A stretch of 64,000 bases of DNA, from contig KV748272.1 in assembly GCA_001692895.1 (NCBI GenBank), positions 186,001 through 250,000 of the forward strand, in the 5' to 3' direction. This stretch comes from Cenococcum geophilum 1.58 (Eukaryota > Ascomycota > Dothideomycetes > Gloniales > Gloniaceae). The notes below the pieces were generated by a model. That model ran no database searches. It was given only the letters and a program-made list of their open reading frames with translations, and had not been told where the DNA came from. The translations under genes and the position numbers were made by a program. Numbering within the stretch: position 1 is the stretch's first letter; each line of letters begins with the position of its first letter. This document shows positions 41,500-53,397 of the stretch, in pieces.

Positions 41500-44400
41500 T
41501 AATATCGTTACTTATTATACCTAAAGCAATTTCTTCTTCTTTAACCCTTCGCCATACGCGTATAGTTGCCTCTATACTATCGCTAGGTGAAATAATACTA
41601 TCTCCGTGTTCTCGTTGTGCGAAAGAGGAGTTAGTTTATATTACTCTGGCAAGTTCTTTATCTTAGCAACCTTCCTCTTATTTAGAGTGCACTAAAGTAA
41701 ACATCTAATCGTCTTACGATATTCGCTCTATTCCTAACGCTAAGTATACGCGTCCTATAACTTTTAATAGTCTTTAAGTTCCCTAAGTAATTTATTATAG
41801 GGTCTTATATTTAATTTACTGCTGCGAAGCTTAATAATAAGCTCTTAGTTGCATTGGCAGAACTTTACCGTTCTTAAGATACTAAGAAAAAGGCCGCTAA
41901 TACTTAATAACGGGCCCTTGAGTCTCGTCTTGCTGCGTTTACTCGGCTAATTTGTCTTAAGAAAGTGCGTAAGAAGGTCTGTTTTAAGAAGTGGAAACTT
42001 ATAGAATAAGGTCTTTAGGAACTGGGTAATAAGAGAACTAACCCTCCTCTTATAGTAAAGGGAATAACTCTAAGTAGTTCGGCAGTCGCTCTTCCTAGGT
42101 CCCCCTTAGGTAACTCATTCTTTAATAATCCTTCTTTATTAATATTACCTGACCTATTTTCTTCTAATACTCCTATATCTTTCTTATAGCATTCTTTAAA
42201 TTCTCTAGTAGCTCCTAGGTAGTCTTAGTGTAGCCTATTTACTTAACCTTATACTATATTTTATTGTTAATATCCTTATAACTAATAATCTTTAAAACTT
42301 GCTATTTGTCTTCTTCCTGTCCTTTATATATATCTACTTTATAAACTAATAGCTTAATATCTCTATATGCTAACTCTAGCATTGCGATATGCTATATAGG
42401 GTAGATTTTTATTTTAGCTAGTAAGTTTAACTTAAACGTAACCGGTGAAATCCTTTATATAATTTTAAAAGGTCCTAGTCTAACGTAGTCTAACTTCTTG
42501 CTTAGTTGTCGACTCTTAAAATTTTTATATAGTAGCTATACTTTATCTCCCTCCTTAAGATCTAGTCCTTTAGATCTTTTAGCGTTATAGTACCTTTTTA
42601 TTCTTTCTTATACCTTCTTTACTAATTCTATAAGGTCTGCATAAAGATTTATTAATATCTTTATCCTTTCTTTAGCTATGCTACTCGTTTTCTTCACTTA
42701 TTATAATAATAACGATATTCTTAGCTCGTATTTATAATTTGCCTTAAATAGTAATATGCCTATCCCTTCTTAAGGTATTGCGTTGTATACGAACTATATA
42801 ACTAGTAATAGCAATACCCAATTATTTTATGTGTGATTAATATAATGCCTTAGATACTGCTCTAGTGTTTAATTTAATCTTTCCGTCTAGCCGTCTATCT
42901 GCGGATAATATACGGTAAAAGTTACTGCTCTAACTCCTTATTCCGCTAAGAATACCTCCTAAAATACTGCTATAAATCTTAGATCTCTATCTAATATAAT
43001 TTTACTTAGTGCTCTATGTCTTACAAATACTTCTTTAATATAGATTTTAGCGATATCTTCCACTGAGATTTCTTCTATATATGCTATAAAGTATCCCCAC
43101 TTTATAAGCTTATCTACTATTACTAAGATCGCGTTATAATCTTATCCGGTAATAGGATCTCTTAACTTTAGTAACTTAATAATAAAGTTCTATAATATAA
43201 CCTCCTATAGTCTTTCTGGTATTTTAATAGGTTATAACCCTCTATATAGCTTATACCTTATTAGTTTATTCCTTTAGCAATCTAAATACTCCTTAGTGAC
43301 CTTCCTAGCTATCCTCTAAATTCCGTTAATAATATACTCTTCTTAGAGTCTTAATACTAAGCCTATAGCTCTATTATATCCTTAAGTCAATCCCTTATAG
43401 AATTCTTCTACGAATTGCTCGGCTATACTTCTTAGGATATACTTTACTTCTTAATTTTTGTATATATCCGTCTATAGATCTTCTAGCTATACTTCTAGAA
43501 TTCTTTATACCTAAAAGCCTTCTAGTATCTTATAAACCTTTTCTAACTTATTTTCTTAAGTTACTGCAATCTTTGGATAATTATACCTAATCAATCTATC
43601 TATATCTTTTCGCAGTAAAGCCCCTAATGGCTTTTTATTATTTTATAGTTTAGCTTTTTAACTTAACGTATTGGCTCGCGTGTTATCTATACCCTTAGTA
43701 TATTAAATCTCAAAATAGAATTCTATAAGTATCTCTGCCCATCTAACCTATCTTTAGTTAAGTTTCTTTGTTATTAGGAATCCTATTAGGTTCTTATAAT
43801 CTATCTTAACTATAAATAGTTTCTCTATGCCTTGCAAAAATGCTCTTTATTTCTTTAATGCTATAACTATACCTAATAACTCCTTATTATAGATGTTATA
43901 GTTTAACTTTAGTAGTGTTATCTTCCAACTATAATATGCTACTAGGTGCCATCTATCTTAATATTTCTATATAAAGTATACCCCTAATATAAAGTCTAAT
44001 ACATTTATTTTTATAACTATCTCTAGTCCTAGTTAATAGATCTTAAGAACTGGCTCCTAGGTAAATAACTCTTTAACTTTTTTAAAGAGTCCCTACTATT
44101 TCTCTCCCTATGCCCATAGTTCTTTTTTCTTTATTAATTACATAAATAGCTTAATATCCTTTAACCACTATGCTATAAACCTTCTATAGTAATTATAAAA
44201 CCCTAGGAACGATCTTAACTACGTAACGTTCTCTAGTTCCTACTAATTTACTATAGCCTCGATCTTCTTTAGATCTATACTAAGTTAGCCTAGTTTAATA
44301 ATAAATCCTATAAAATCGGTCTTCCTAGTAAAGAACTTGTATTTCTTAATTGCTACTAGTATCTGTTCTTCTTATAGTCTCTTTAAGACCTATTTAACGT

Positions 44401-47400
44401 ATTCCCCGTATTCTTCCTTAGTTATTAAGTAGATAATAATGTCGTTAAGGTATACTATAACAAATTTATCCAAGTATTCTCCTAATACATTATTAATGCG
44501 CTTCTAGAACGTTACTAGTGTGTTTATAAGCCCAAATTGCATAACTAATGGTTTATATAGTCCTTCCTTTAACCTAAAGGCTACCTTTTATTTATTGCCT
44601 TCCTTAATCCTAATTTAATGGTACGCCTATCTTAGATCTATCTTTATAAAGATTTACGTATTACCTATCCTATCTTAGATTTCGCTAATTAAGGGTAAAG
44701 GATACCTATTCTTTCTAGTAATGCTATTTAACTATCTATAGTTAATATACAGCCTTAGTTTACCATTTTTCTTTAATACGAATAGTACTGGATAACCCGC
44801 TAATAACTATAATGGTCTAATATATTCCTTTTATAAGTTTTTTTAGATAAACTCTTTTAATGCTCTACCTTCCTCTTCGGTAAGCTTATAGATTAGAAAG
44901 AACCTTAGACTTATTTCTAGTTCTAATTCTATTTTATAGTCCTATACTATATACTTTAATAGTTTTTTACTTTTTAGTGACTATAACTTTTTACCATACT
45001 TATAGTATCTTTTTAGTATATAATCTAACCCTTTCTCGGTTTTCTTATAGGCCGCTCCTACTTAGTACCATACTAACTTGGCTTATTATCGCATCTTACG
45101 GCGTTAAGTATCTCTAATATTAACCTAACCTATAATCTAATCGATCTTCGGATTGTATTCCTATAACTAAGGCATTCTTAGTACTGCCTTATTATTCCCT
45201 AATAGTAATATATTAAAAGACATCTCAATTTATCTTCCCTTAATAGTTAGCTAAATAGGTCCTATTTTAAGATTAATAATGCCTCCTCTATAGGCTATTG
45301 GATCTCCTAAAATTGTCACTAATAGGTAAGGACGTTCTTTCTGTCTGTGCGGTAACCCTATTCTTTTAACTACTGCTAGCAAGATATAGTTCCTTATTGC
45401 TCCACTATCTATTAATACCTTAAACTGTTAATCTTGCCATTTAACTTATAAATTTAGGTGTTATTCTTAAATTCCTTTAAGGGTCTAAGGCTCTACTACT
45501 AGCTCCCTTTAATCCCGTAGGCCTCTACTTTTCCTAACTATTAGCTACTAGATCCTATTTATACTTAGTCTAACTTAGGCTAATACTTAGTTCGCTTTTT
45601 GTCTTTAATATACCATAGATAGGTGTTCTCTAGACATTCCCACTATTATCATCCATCTAGGCATTTTTCCGTAAGGAATCTTCCTAGTTAAAGTATTAAG
45701 TCCCCTTATTCTTAAACTTCCACTAGATGCCAACCATACATATACTTAATATTTTAATACTTTGCCTTATCCGTCATCTAATATATCCTTATTAGATACT
45801 TCTAATTTTTATCTTTTAGTGCTCTATATATGTTACACGTATTATCCACGCATGCTATTTATAATAGTGTGTAATATACTTAATGTCTTAGGTTAACTCT
45901 TAGCTTGTCTTTATCCTTAAGTTTAAACCTTTCTTATATTAATCTAAGCGTTGCGACTTTATTCGCAGGTACTAAGATTCGCCTTTCGCTTCTCTAATCC
46001 TCTAATTGCTCCTTTAGATCCTTTAACGTTATAATTAAGGCTCCCTTAATATAAGTTATAGCCTTTTCTATAATTAAGTAGTCTTGGACAACTTTTTTGT
46101 CTAGCTATATATAGAAATCTTCCCACTTATCATTATGTCGTTGCCTATACCACCTTTAGTATAGCTACTTAAGTATATATGGCTTATCCGTAAGGAAATA
46201 TCTCTTTATTACTGCGTTATAACAGCCTTTAGTATATTGTTCTTTAAACCTAGTAGGAATCCCTAAATCCTCTTCTTATTCCAGTTTAGTAAGCCACTTA
46301 GCTCTTAGTATGCCTGCTCTAGGCCTATTGGTAATTCTTTATACTAGTGCTCTATCCTTTATACGTCCTAATATACTAGATCTTTTATCTAGTTTCTGTT
46401 CTTACTATATAGCAATTCTTGCTCTAAATTCTGCTATGGTTTCTTTCCTATCGCGTCTTATAAGTGGATCCTTAAAGTCTTCTTACTTCTTAATTTTGGT
46501 ATTAGCTTTTCGATCTTTAGGCCGAATACTATATTCCCCTAGTAAGTCTTCTAGGTCTATATATTTATCTTCTAATCTAATTGCTGTTTATATTGCAGAT
46601 TCTCTAATCTATAAAGAAGCCTCTTGCCTCTTTCTTATAGGTGTCCTAATTCGTACTCTAAATTCTTAGTCCCTTAGATTCTTTAATCCTAAGCTTGCTT
46701 CTAACTTAAGCTTAGCTCCCGCCTTAGTCTAACTAGACTTACTTAGTGTCCTTATCTTGTCTTAAGAGTCTTAAATCTTACTTATCTTATCTTAAGAATC
46801 TTATGCCGTTGGGAATTCTTATCCTAAGCTCATTTGTATGTCTTTAAACTAAGCTACTACCCTACTCTATTAGTTTTCGTCCGTTATAGGTCCTTAGGTG
46901 TGCCTTATCTTACTTTAAGAATCTTAGTTGTCTCTTATCTCGTCTTAAGAATCTTAAGTCTTTAGCCTTTTACCTTTATTAAGTGCTAAAGTGGTTCACT
47001 ATCCTACTTCTCTTGCGTCTCGCGAAGCGATAGACATTATGTCTAGTGGGGTCTTGATCCCTACTAATATTTCCTATTCTATAGTGGAATCATCCTCTAC
47101 CTCTAGTATAATATCTCTAAAGTCTGCATACTTCTAGTAAGCTACTTCCGTTACCTCATCGTTATAAAATATTTCGCCTTTGTTAAATTTATTGTCCTTA
47201 ATGTCCAATCTGCGAACTAGTTTATTGGTTCCTTTACATCCTATAAGTACTAGCTCTTATAGCCAATAGCTTACGCCGTACTTAGCGTCTTTATAAATTT
47301 AGTATACGTTATTATAATAAAACGCGAAACTTTTAATTAAATACTCTTTTGTTCCTTATAGTATACTATTATCCCTCTATATATATATATCTTCTACTAT

Positions 47401-48489
47401 TAGTCTAGTTCCCTTTATTACATAGTAACTCTAACTATCTTTATAATCCCTCACGAAGTGACCCTATTTTCCGCAATTTATATAAGCTCCGTCTCTAAAC
47501 CATTAACTTTGCTATAGAGTCCGCCTAAACGTCTTCTACTACTAAGATCCCTAGTTTAGCATTTGCTTTTTAGTCCTATAATTACTAGATCCTTAACCTC
47601 TAGGTTTTTATAGTTTCTTACTCTATCTCTTATAGGCTTCTTTAGTACCACTTAGGTCCATTAGCTCTGCGCTATACTATAGTTTCTAACTTAGCTTTAG
47701 TTATTATGTGCTTTACGTTTTATATAACTATAGAACTTTATCCTAACCTTTCTTAGTCTATTCCCTTTAGTAGATTCTATTATTAATCTTTATTGCCTAA
47801 TCTATTAAGTCCCTTAGGGTGTTCGCATCTTCCATTAGAATAATTACGTCCTAGACTTTAGCCTTAAGTCCCTACTTATACTGTGCTATAAGCGCCCTAT
47901 TATTCTACTTAACTTATATTACTAATATTTAAAACTACGTTATATACTCAATTGCTAAGGTTTACTGTATAATATCTTGGAGTTTTCTTTCCGCCGTGGT
48001 CACTGCCTTTAGGTCTCCAAATATTTATATAAGTCGTTCCACAAATCTATTCTAGCTTAAAAATATAAACCGTACCTCTTAGTTTATAGTTATTATTCCA
48101 TTTACTTATATCTCTATAAGGTAAGGCTTAAACTATTTAAGTGCTCTTTCTATTAAGAATAACCCTGCATACGCTATTTAATCCATAAGTATCGCCAGCT
48201 TTATTCCCTCTTACGCAACTTTAAAATGCATTTACATAAGGAATCCTTTAAGCTTTAATCTCTCTCCTAAGAATCTTTTAATTAATAGTAACTTAACCTT
48301 TACTGCGCCTATCCTATTAATCCTATTTTTGAGTACTGCATTATTCTCTGTTAACTAGTTAACTATTTCTTATAATTATCCTACCGTTATAGGTTGTTAC
48401 GAGTTAGTATCCGCTATACTAGTGTTACCCCCTAACCCTAACGTAGTTGCCGCCGTCGATGGCGTCGTAGTGGCTACTTTTGGTGGCAT
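41500..48489 (-). pseudogene. Gypsy-2 gag-pol relic
   Basis: ATG on - at 48489 (MPPKVATTTPSTAATTLG), 45 bases inside the 5' LTR. The gag zinc knuckle at 47441-47490 reads 'YINCGK-GHFVRDY', i.e. CX2CX4HX4C with the outer Cys turned to Tyr (TGY to TAY). Reverse transcriptase: 'FVIVYLNDIIIYL' at 44430-44470, with the YLDD motif as YLND (aac at 44444-44446). Integrase: 'YNAILVIVDKLIKWGYF' at 43085-43140, matching 'yDailvvvDrlTK'. The order and spacing fit a roughly 7-kb gypsy polyprotein. Stops are TAA/TAG throughout. Open stretches on + in this interval (for example 46310-46669) are antisense. Confidence 0.82.
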
Positions 48490-48534
48490 GTTGTTCAACT
48501 TTCTATATTTAATACTATAACTAGGTAGTGATTA

Positions 48535-48960
48535 TATAACGGAACCTTATAGCAAGAACTACAATAGGCTCATTAATAGGCTAGGTGTATAGGAAATGTA
48601 AAGATAGTAGTTAACAACGTAATAATAACTAGTGGAGTAGTTGCCTAATAGATTAACTCTAATTATATTCTAAGAATTACTATAAGGAAGGAACTATCTA
48701 GGTAGGGACTAAGGGTCCTTAAATACACAACCGTACTCCTATAAAATCCTTCTTGTACATAATATATATATACTCTATCTACTCTATTACAGATTATATA
48801 GATCCTATAGATTATATAGAATATATTATATAACCTTAGTTACTATTCCTTATCATATAGCTTTACCGGATCTATCCTAGACTATACTCTTATTAACTAA
48901 CTAGCTTCTTCTAACTCCTCTCCTAGTAGTCGTGACATTGTACTTAAAGCGTCCGTAATA
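48535..48960 (-). repeat. Gypsy-2 5' LTR (right copy on +)
   Basis: 426 bp, tataacgg (from TGTAACGG) to ccgtaata (from CCGTAACA), flanked on the right by the duplicated 'atatt'. Confidence 0.9.
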
Positions 48961-49371
48961 ATATTGTAGTAAAAGTTGCAGGTTATAGGCCTTGTAGGCG
49001 GCCCTAGTGCTACTATACTAAACTAGTAAGTAGCATGCGTGTAGCATATAAGCGACTCTCGCGAACTTGGCGCCGGCGGACTAAAGCGTCCTACTATTCT
49101 CTTTAAAACTACCTTAACTGGCCTAATGGCGCTTAACCCTAGGGAAGACCCCTTAGCCTAGGCTACGGTCCCCCATAACGACCTAGTAAGTCACCTACGT
49201 ATTATACGTTACTTCGCTAGCACTAACTTTGCGTAAAGTCTTAACGTCTTAGCCACCTAGACGAGACAGCTATCTATCTAAGACAGTGTATAGATCTCCT
49301 ACAAAAATCAAAATCAATTTAATATCAAAATAGACCCTAAAATTAACTAAAATCAATCTAAATCTACCCTA
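48961..49371. other. Gypsy-1 / pogo-2 junction region
   Basis: Resumes Gypsy-1 after the 'atatt' duplication. On + a frame broken only by TAA/TAG runs on (for example 'LVGGPSAT', 'LKRPTILFKTTLTGLMALNP'), but it lacks integrase motifs. On - it would be the 3' untranslated part of pogo-2, where 'acgtattatacgt' (49198-49210) is a short palindrome. The exact boundary between the two elements was not found. Confidence 0.4.
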
Positions 49372-50217
49372 TTATATAAATACACTATAATCCATTAGTA
49401 GTTTCTTCCAAACCTTCTTTGTAAAGGTAATAACCCCCTATAATACAGCCTTTCTTTCCTTTACCCTCTTCTCTTCCTATTCCTTTTAAAGCTTTTCATC
49501 GTTCTTCTTCTATACCTCTACTACTAATAAAACTCATACCTTCCTATAGGTAGCTCTTATCTTACTAATACGCTCCTTCTTTTATCTTTTAAAAAGCTCC
49601 TAATTTGTTTGCTTAAGGATTATATTATTAGCTACCGTACTTAATATAAACTGCCGAATATTATGCATAACTTAAGAATGTAGGGGTAATACACCTTGTA
49701 AGAGCTGCCTAAATATTTTAGTAAGTCTCTCCTCTACGGAAGGAGACACGGGTATATTAAATTTGTGGCTATTTTTGTCTATAAAGCTTATATAGGAAGG
49801 AGTTATTAGCTAAATCTTGTTTAAAACAACCAAAGGGTTAAACGGTAGAAGGCCAGTTGCCCGCCATACACTTACTATATTAGTTAATAATATAGCTTTA
49901 TCTTATGCAGCTTGGTAATACTTAAGAAACATAGGCTTAGTAATATTAACAGCTCTATAGAAGGCGAAGTTGTAGAGGCGTTTTTAATAGGCTTTTAATA
50001 AGGGGCTAAATATGCCAACATCTAGGGGTTAAAGTAGGTGTGTTAAATGAGGTGGTAGATAAAGAGGGATAATCTTGTAAGCCTCGCAATACTCAACAAA
50101 TTATATTAATACGTGGCTCTCGTATCCGTTAAGAATTAATAGGCGATAGATTCCTTAAAGGCATGGCTTTATATACTAGTCAAAGTGTTTTAACTAATTG
50201 ACTGCGATGTCCGAATT

Positions 50218-50432
50218 TGTAACCGATTACCGGACCTTATATATTACCCTATTCACTAGCGTTAGCACTACCCTCGTATACCTCGTATATCTTATATTAC
50301 CCCATTTTGACTACATATTAGTCTCCCCTTTTATTCCATTCCTACGCCTTCTTCATGTATATATACCACTTGATTTCCATAGATTTACAATCAAGTTGCT
50401 CGTTTAATTCCCACACACTACAAAAGCTTACA
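50218..50432. mobile_element. 215-bp solo LTR in pogo-2, little RIP
   Basis: TGTAACCG...AGCTTACA, TG to CA, flanked by 'gaatt' on both sides (50213-50217, 50433-50437). Excision with one copy of the duplication joins the pogo frame perfectly as 'SGWTNSDIAVN'. The sequence keeps CA, TG and CG dinucleotides while the host gene is RIPed, so it is a later arrival. Orientation could not be fixed; a 'gtatatatac' TATA-like stretch lies at 50358-50367. The 69-codon open frame over it has no support. Confidence 0.85.
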
Positions 50433-50550
50433 GAATTTGTCCACCCTGAATCGCTTACTTAAATCACTGTCTTGTAATCAAGTCCAGGTGATATCCAAGA
50501 TCGTTGCATTTGCTTTCCTTAAAAGATAAGGTAGGGAGGTAATCGATATT

Positions 50551-50622
50551 GACCTCCTAATTGACCTCCTGATTGACCTCCTAATTAACCTCCTAATTGA
50601 CTTCCTAATTGGCCTCCTAATA
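50551..50622. repeat. 12-bp in-frame repeat in the pogo-2 gene
   Basis: Six copies of 'gacctcctaatt' with single changes. On - they read Gly-Gly-Gln-Leu units inside the transposase, between 'VSIIECI' and 'YRLPPYL', where related proteins have only a short loop. Confidence 0.85.
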
Positions 50623-50754
50623 TGCACTCAATAATAGACACCTAATCGCGATTGCCCGGCTCTATAATAAAGGCTTAAGCCTCTAATTAAGGAACAAGCA
50701 CCTTAACCTTATCGCCTAACCCTATTACAATTCCTTTCTTATTTATATTGTATT

Positions 50755-50946
50755 TGTCACGGAACCCCACCGCAGGGGCCTCCATAGGAGAGCCCCATAC
50801 TCTCGCGTACACCTCGCGTACAGCTTATATCAGCTACGCGTAGGTATATCACCTCCTTACGCCCTCGACCCTTACGATCGATCGCGCAACGTCTTGTAAA
50901 CTCCTCGAATATATACGTCTTATAGCCACTGCCCCGTCCCGTAACA
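50755..50946 (+). repeat. Gypsy-3 5' LTR
   Basis: 192 bp, TGTCACGGAACC to CCCGTAACA. It contains 'ggaaccccaccgcaggggcc' and CG-rich parts, so it is less AT-rich than the internal region. Assigned as an LTR by its TG/CA ends and position directly before the gag frame; the partner lies outside the window. Confidence 0.75.
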
Positions 50947-51205
50947 TTACATTACGCCTTTTTACCACCGATACCTAGCCTATGACCAATTCTACGTCTC
51001 TATAATACTATAGGCGCTGCTAAAAGCAGCGTGCCTATAAGTTACCTCACTTTATACTTCTAAGGAACCTATAATAGTAAGACAATATTCCTTACTAGCT
51101 ACTATATTAAACCTAAAGAATAATCTAATACCTATACTTAACCTATAACGCCAATTAATCCCAGGAGAATTTAATTTATTAGCCCTAGCCTTAACCCCTA
51201 AGAAG

Positions 51206-53170
51206 ATGGACACTAATAATATCTTATCTTTTATTAACTATATAACTACGGATAAGCAAGTAGAAGGGCTACTACCTATTAAAATTAAAATATAAGACGC
51301 CAAGACGTTTGTAAAAATGGTAGTATAAGAACCTAATAAATACTACCGCCTTCTATAGAACTACCACCTAAAGCTTATATAAGCCGAGATGCGTACTACC
51401 TAAGATCGCGATATTATCTAAAACCTATAAGCTTATAAGGCGCTCGCTAATAACACGCGTTAAGAAACTAAAGATAACCTCTGCGTATCTAAACGCGACG
51501 TCTAATAGTTAAAGAAGGCTAAGATTGCACTTATTACTACGGTTACTAAAAGAGAAGGCATAATTAAATACCTATAATCTTAGCTTAATAAGTACATTTA
51601 TAATAACGCTAGACACCTCTCTACTATATATAACGCCACTTAAGTCTCTACGCCCCCGGCAACTTTACCTACTTAACGCTTAATAGAGGGTTAGCGCCGA
51701 GCAGCCTTACCTAATAGGAACCCCTACTAAAGCAATAATAAAAGCTATAACGACTAAACCTAAGCTGCTATTATAGGGTCTAATGCACGTTACCCTAATC
51801 CCCTAATTTTCTAGGGAAACCGTAAAGAATATAGCCACTAAAAGATATAAATCCGTAAGAAACTAACTTAGAGCGCCTGCCTTTTTCCTATAAAAGACAC
51901 TAAGATTAGCTATATTATCGGGCGAATAAAGGGTACACTATTTAATAGACTCTTCGCCTAATAGGAGACCAATAGCCCCTAAAAGTAGTAGTTCTACTAA
52001 GAAGTCCTTAATAATCTTAACCTAATATACCGCGACTATAACCTACTGGCCACCAACTAAGCTAAACTACGTGCCCTAAAGATAAGCCCTACTAAATTAT
52101 TTAACGAGTTCTATATTAAATTCCAGGAATATACTAGAGCCCTCGCCTAAAACAATACTAAAGACTAGGAAAATCTCCTTAAAAAAGTCACTTATTGCCT
52201 TAGTTACGCAGCCGCCAGCCATAACTATAATAATGTTTATAATATAGTAGCAGCCATATAAAAGATTGAACAACGACTAAATTAGATTGCTACTGCAAAC
52301 CCTTACCTAAAGACCTCCCTATAGAAGCCCTCCGGACCTACCAAACTACCAACACCTACTACCTTAAGCAACACTACTGGTCCTAATATTAACCTTTTTA
52401 TACTAACCTTCCCGTAGAAGCTACTAGACGGAGAATGTGAGCTACTTTAGAAGCTAAAGCGTTGCTATAAATGTCGTTAAGAAGGCTATTATAGCTATAG
52501 CCCAAACTGCCTAATGGCTAGGTTTAGCAGCTGCCGCCTAACACCTAACCTAGTACCTTAAACACTAAATATATTGCTATATGCTACTACTATATAAGAC
52601 AAAGACGTAGTAATAGCGGTAGAGTTAGATACGGAAACGGAAAACGCTAAGTCCTAGCCCTAAGTCATAGGTTAGGACGCCCTAATAATAAGGGGATCTA
52701 TATATCGGCCTACTTAATAGATAACTTAGTAAAGATAAATAGACGGAAATAAATAGTTTTACCTATAATAGGAACTACTGCTAAAAAATAATATAAAAGC
52801 CGTTTTATAATTAATTGCAGAGCTACTAATAAATTTATAAATACCTAATTTATGCGCACTTATAACCTACCTACCTTACCCCTTACTAAAGCCCGCGCCC
52901 TATAACTCGCTAACAGTAGTTATACCACATAGAAGATTACCTATATAGCATAACTCTACCTAGATATAAATAGGCACTAGGAAGAACTTTAGGCCTATAT
53001 TATACCACTTACTAACTACCCTATTATCCTTGGAATAAACTAGCTTAAATAATATAACCCTACCATTAACTGGAAAAAGAAAGAAGTAACCTTTAACTCT
53101 AAATACTATAGAGAGACCTACCTAGGATATAGCCTAGCCGCCTCTATCTACTCCCCAGGATACCAACCTA
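51206..53170 (+). pseudogene. Gypsy-3 gag and protease region, first part
   Basis: ATG at 51206 (MDTNNILSFINYITTDKQ), about 260 bases after the LTR. Segments: 'IKIKIQDAKTFVKMVV', 'LFNRLFAQ', 'LFNEFYIKFQEYTRALA' (capsid-like), and the zinc knuckle 'CYKCR-EGYYSYSPNC' at 52470-52512, where the His of CX2CX4HX4C reads Tyr. Further on, 'AVELDTETENAKS' and 'TVVIPHRRLPIQ' suggest the protease region. The frame is cut at 'SPGYQP' by TIR element C and continues at 54978 with 'KEPLITLP'. Confidence 0.75.
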
Positions 53171-53279
53171 CATCAGCAAAATGTTTATGCCTCCTGACAG
53201 TACTGACAGCTCCTGACAGGAGCTGTCAGGGCTGTCAGGAGGCTCCAGGAGACACTCACACTCGGCATCCTGTCAGGAA

Positions 53280-53397
53280 CCTGTCAGGAGGTCGCCCGGA
53301 CCACCAGGACCACCAGGACCTCCAGGACCTCCAGGACCTCCAGGACCTCCAGGACCATCAGGACCATCAGGACCATCAGGACCATCAGGACAACAAT
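53280..53397. repeat. 9-bp CCAGGACCW array
   Basis: About thirteen 9-base units, first 'accaccagg', then 'acctccagg', then 'accatcagg', each type in a run. On - this reads as Gly-Pro-X triplets, but no start codon or gene context supports translation. Confidence 0.85.

Larger units (their letters stand above)
40983..48960 (-). mobile_element. Gypsy-2: complete but RIPed Ty3/gypsy element
   Basis: 7978 bp with two 426-bp direct LTRs (40983-41408, 48535-48960) and a 5-bp duplication 'atatt' (40978-40982, 48961-48965). On - the LTR runs from TATTACGG/TGTTACGG to CCGTTACA. Coding is on - in the order gag, reverse transcriptase, RNase H, integrase. It is nested in Gypsy-1 after the RNase H region. 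Both LTRs are RIPed and still very similar, so the element was probably mutated soon after insertion. Confidence 0.9.
27572..48990 (+). mobile_element. Gypsy-1: RIPed Ty3/gypsy element with four nested inserts
   Basis: 5' LTR, gag and pol (protease region, reverse transcriptase, RNase H) can be followed on + as pieces 27797-28749, 34360-34501, 36831-38719, 40344-40982 and 48961 onward. Between them lie LINE-A, TIR element A, TIR element B and Gypsy-2. Each junction restores the frame when the insert and one target copy are removed. Neither integrase nor a 3' LTR was found: after RNase H the sequence passes into 48966-49371, next to the pogo-2 gene. The right end is therefore uncertain. All frames carry RIP-type stops. 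Confidence 0.75.
49372..50754 (-). pseudogene. pogo/Fot1-type transposase, cut by Gypsy-3
   Basis: Read on - from 50754: 'NINKKGIVIGLGDKVKVLV' (family 'NmDEKGf', first catalytic Asp as Asn), 'IEPGNR', an in-frame Gly/Gln/Leu repeat, 'YRLPPYLIFQGKQMQRSWI', 'VSDSGWTNS' and, after removing the solo LTR, 'DIAVN-LKHFD-YIKPCL'. Then 'RLLILNGYESHVLI' (second Asp as Asn, 50128-50130), 'FVEYCEAYKIIPLYLPPHLTHLL-PLDVGIFSPLLKAY' in pieces, 'GLLPFNPLVVLNKI' and a basic coiled tail ending in a stop at 49372. It is a paralogue of the relic at 25495. The N-terminal DNA-binding domain is missing because Gypsy-3 is inserted at 50755; the rest should lie beyond the window. Confidence 0.85.

Noticed and set aside
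46310..46669. 119-codon + frame
   Set aside because: It is antisense to Gypsy-2 gag-pol.
50198..50407. 69-codon + frame in less mutated DNA
   Set aside because: It spans the left part of a 215-bp solo LTR and its flank; excision analysis explains the segment fully.
50221..50432. Spliceosomal intron or hAT-type MITE instead of a solo LTR
   Set aside because: On - it starts near GTAAGC and has a CTAAC branch-like site, and an 8-bp repeat can be drawn, but no AG lets the frame continue and no TIRs exist. TG...CA ends with a 5-bp duplication fit an LTR better.
53280..53397. Collagen-like Gly-Pro-X coding repeat on -
   Set aside because: The 9-bp array gives such triplets automatically; there is no start codon and no flanking coding sequence.
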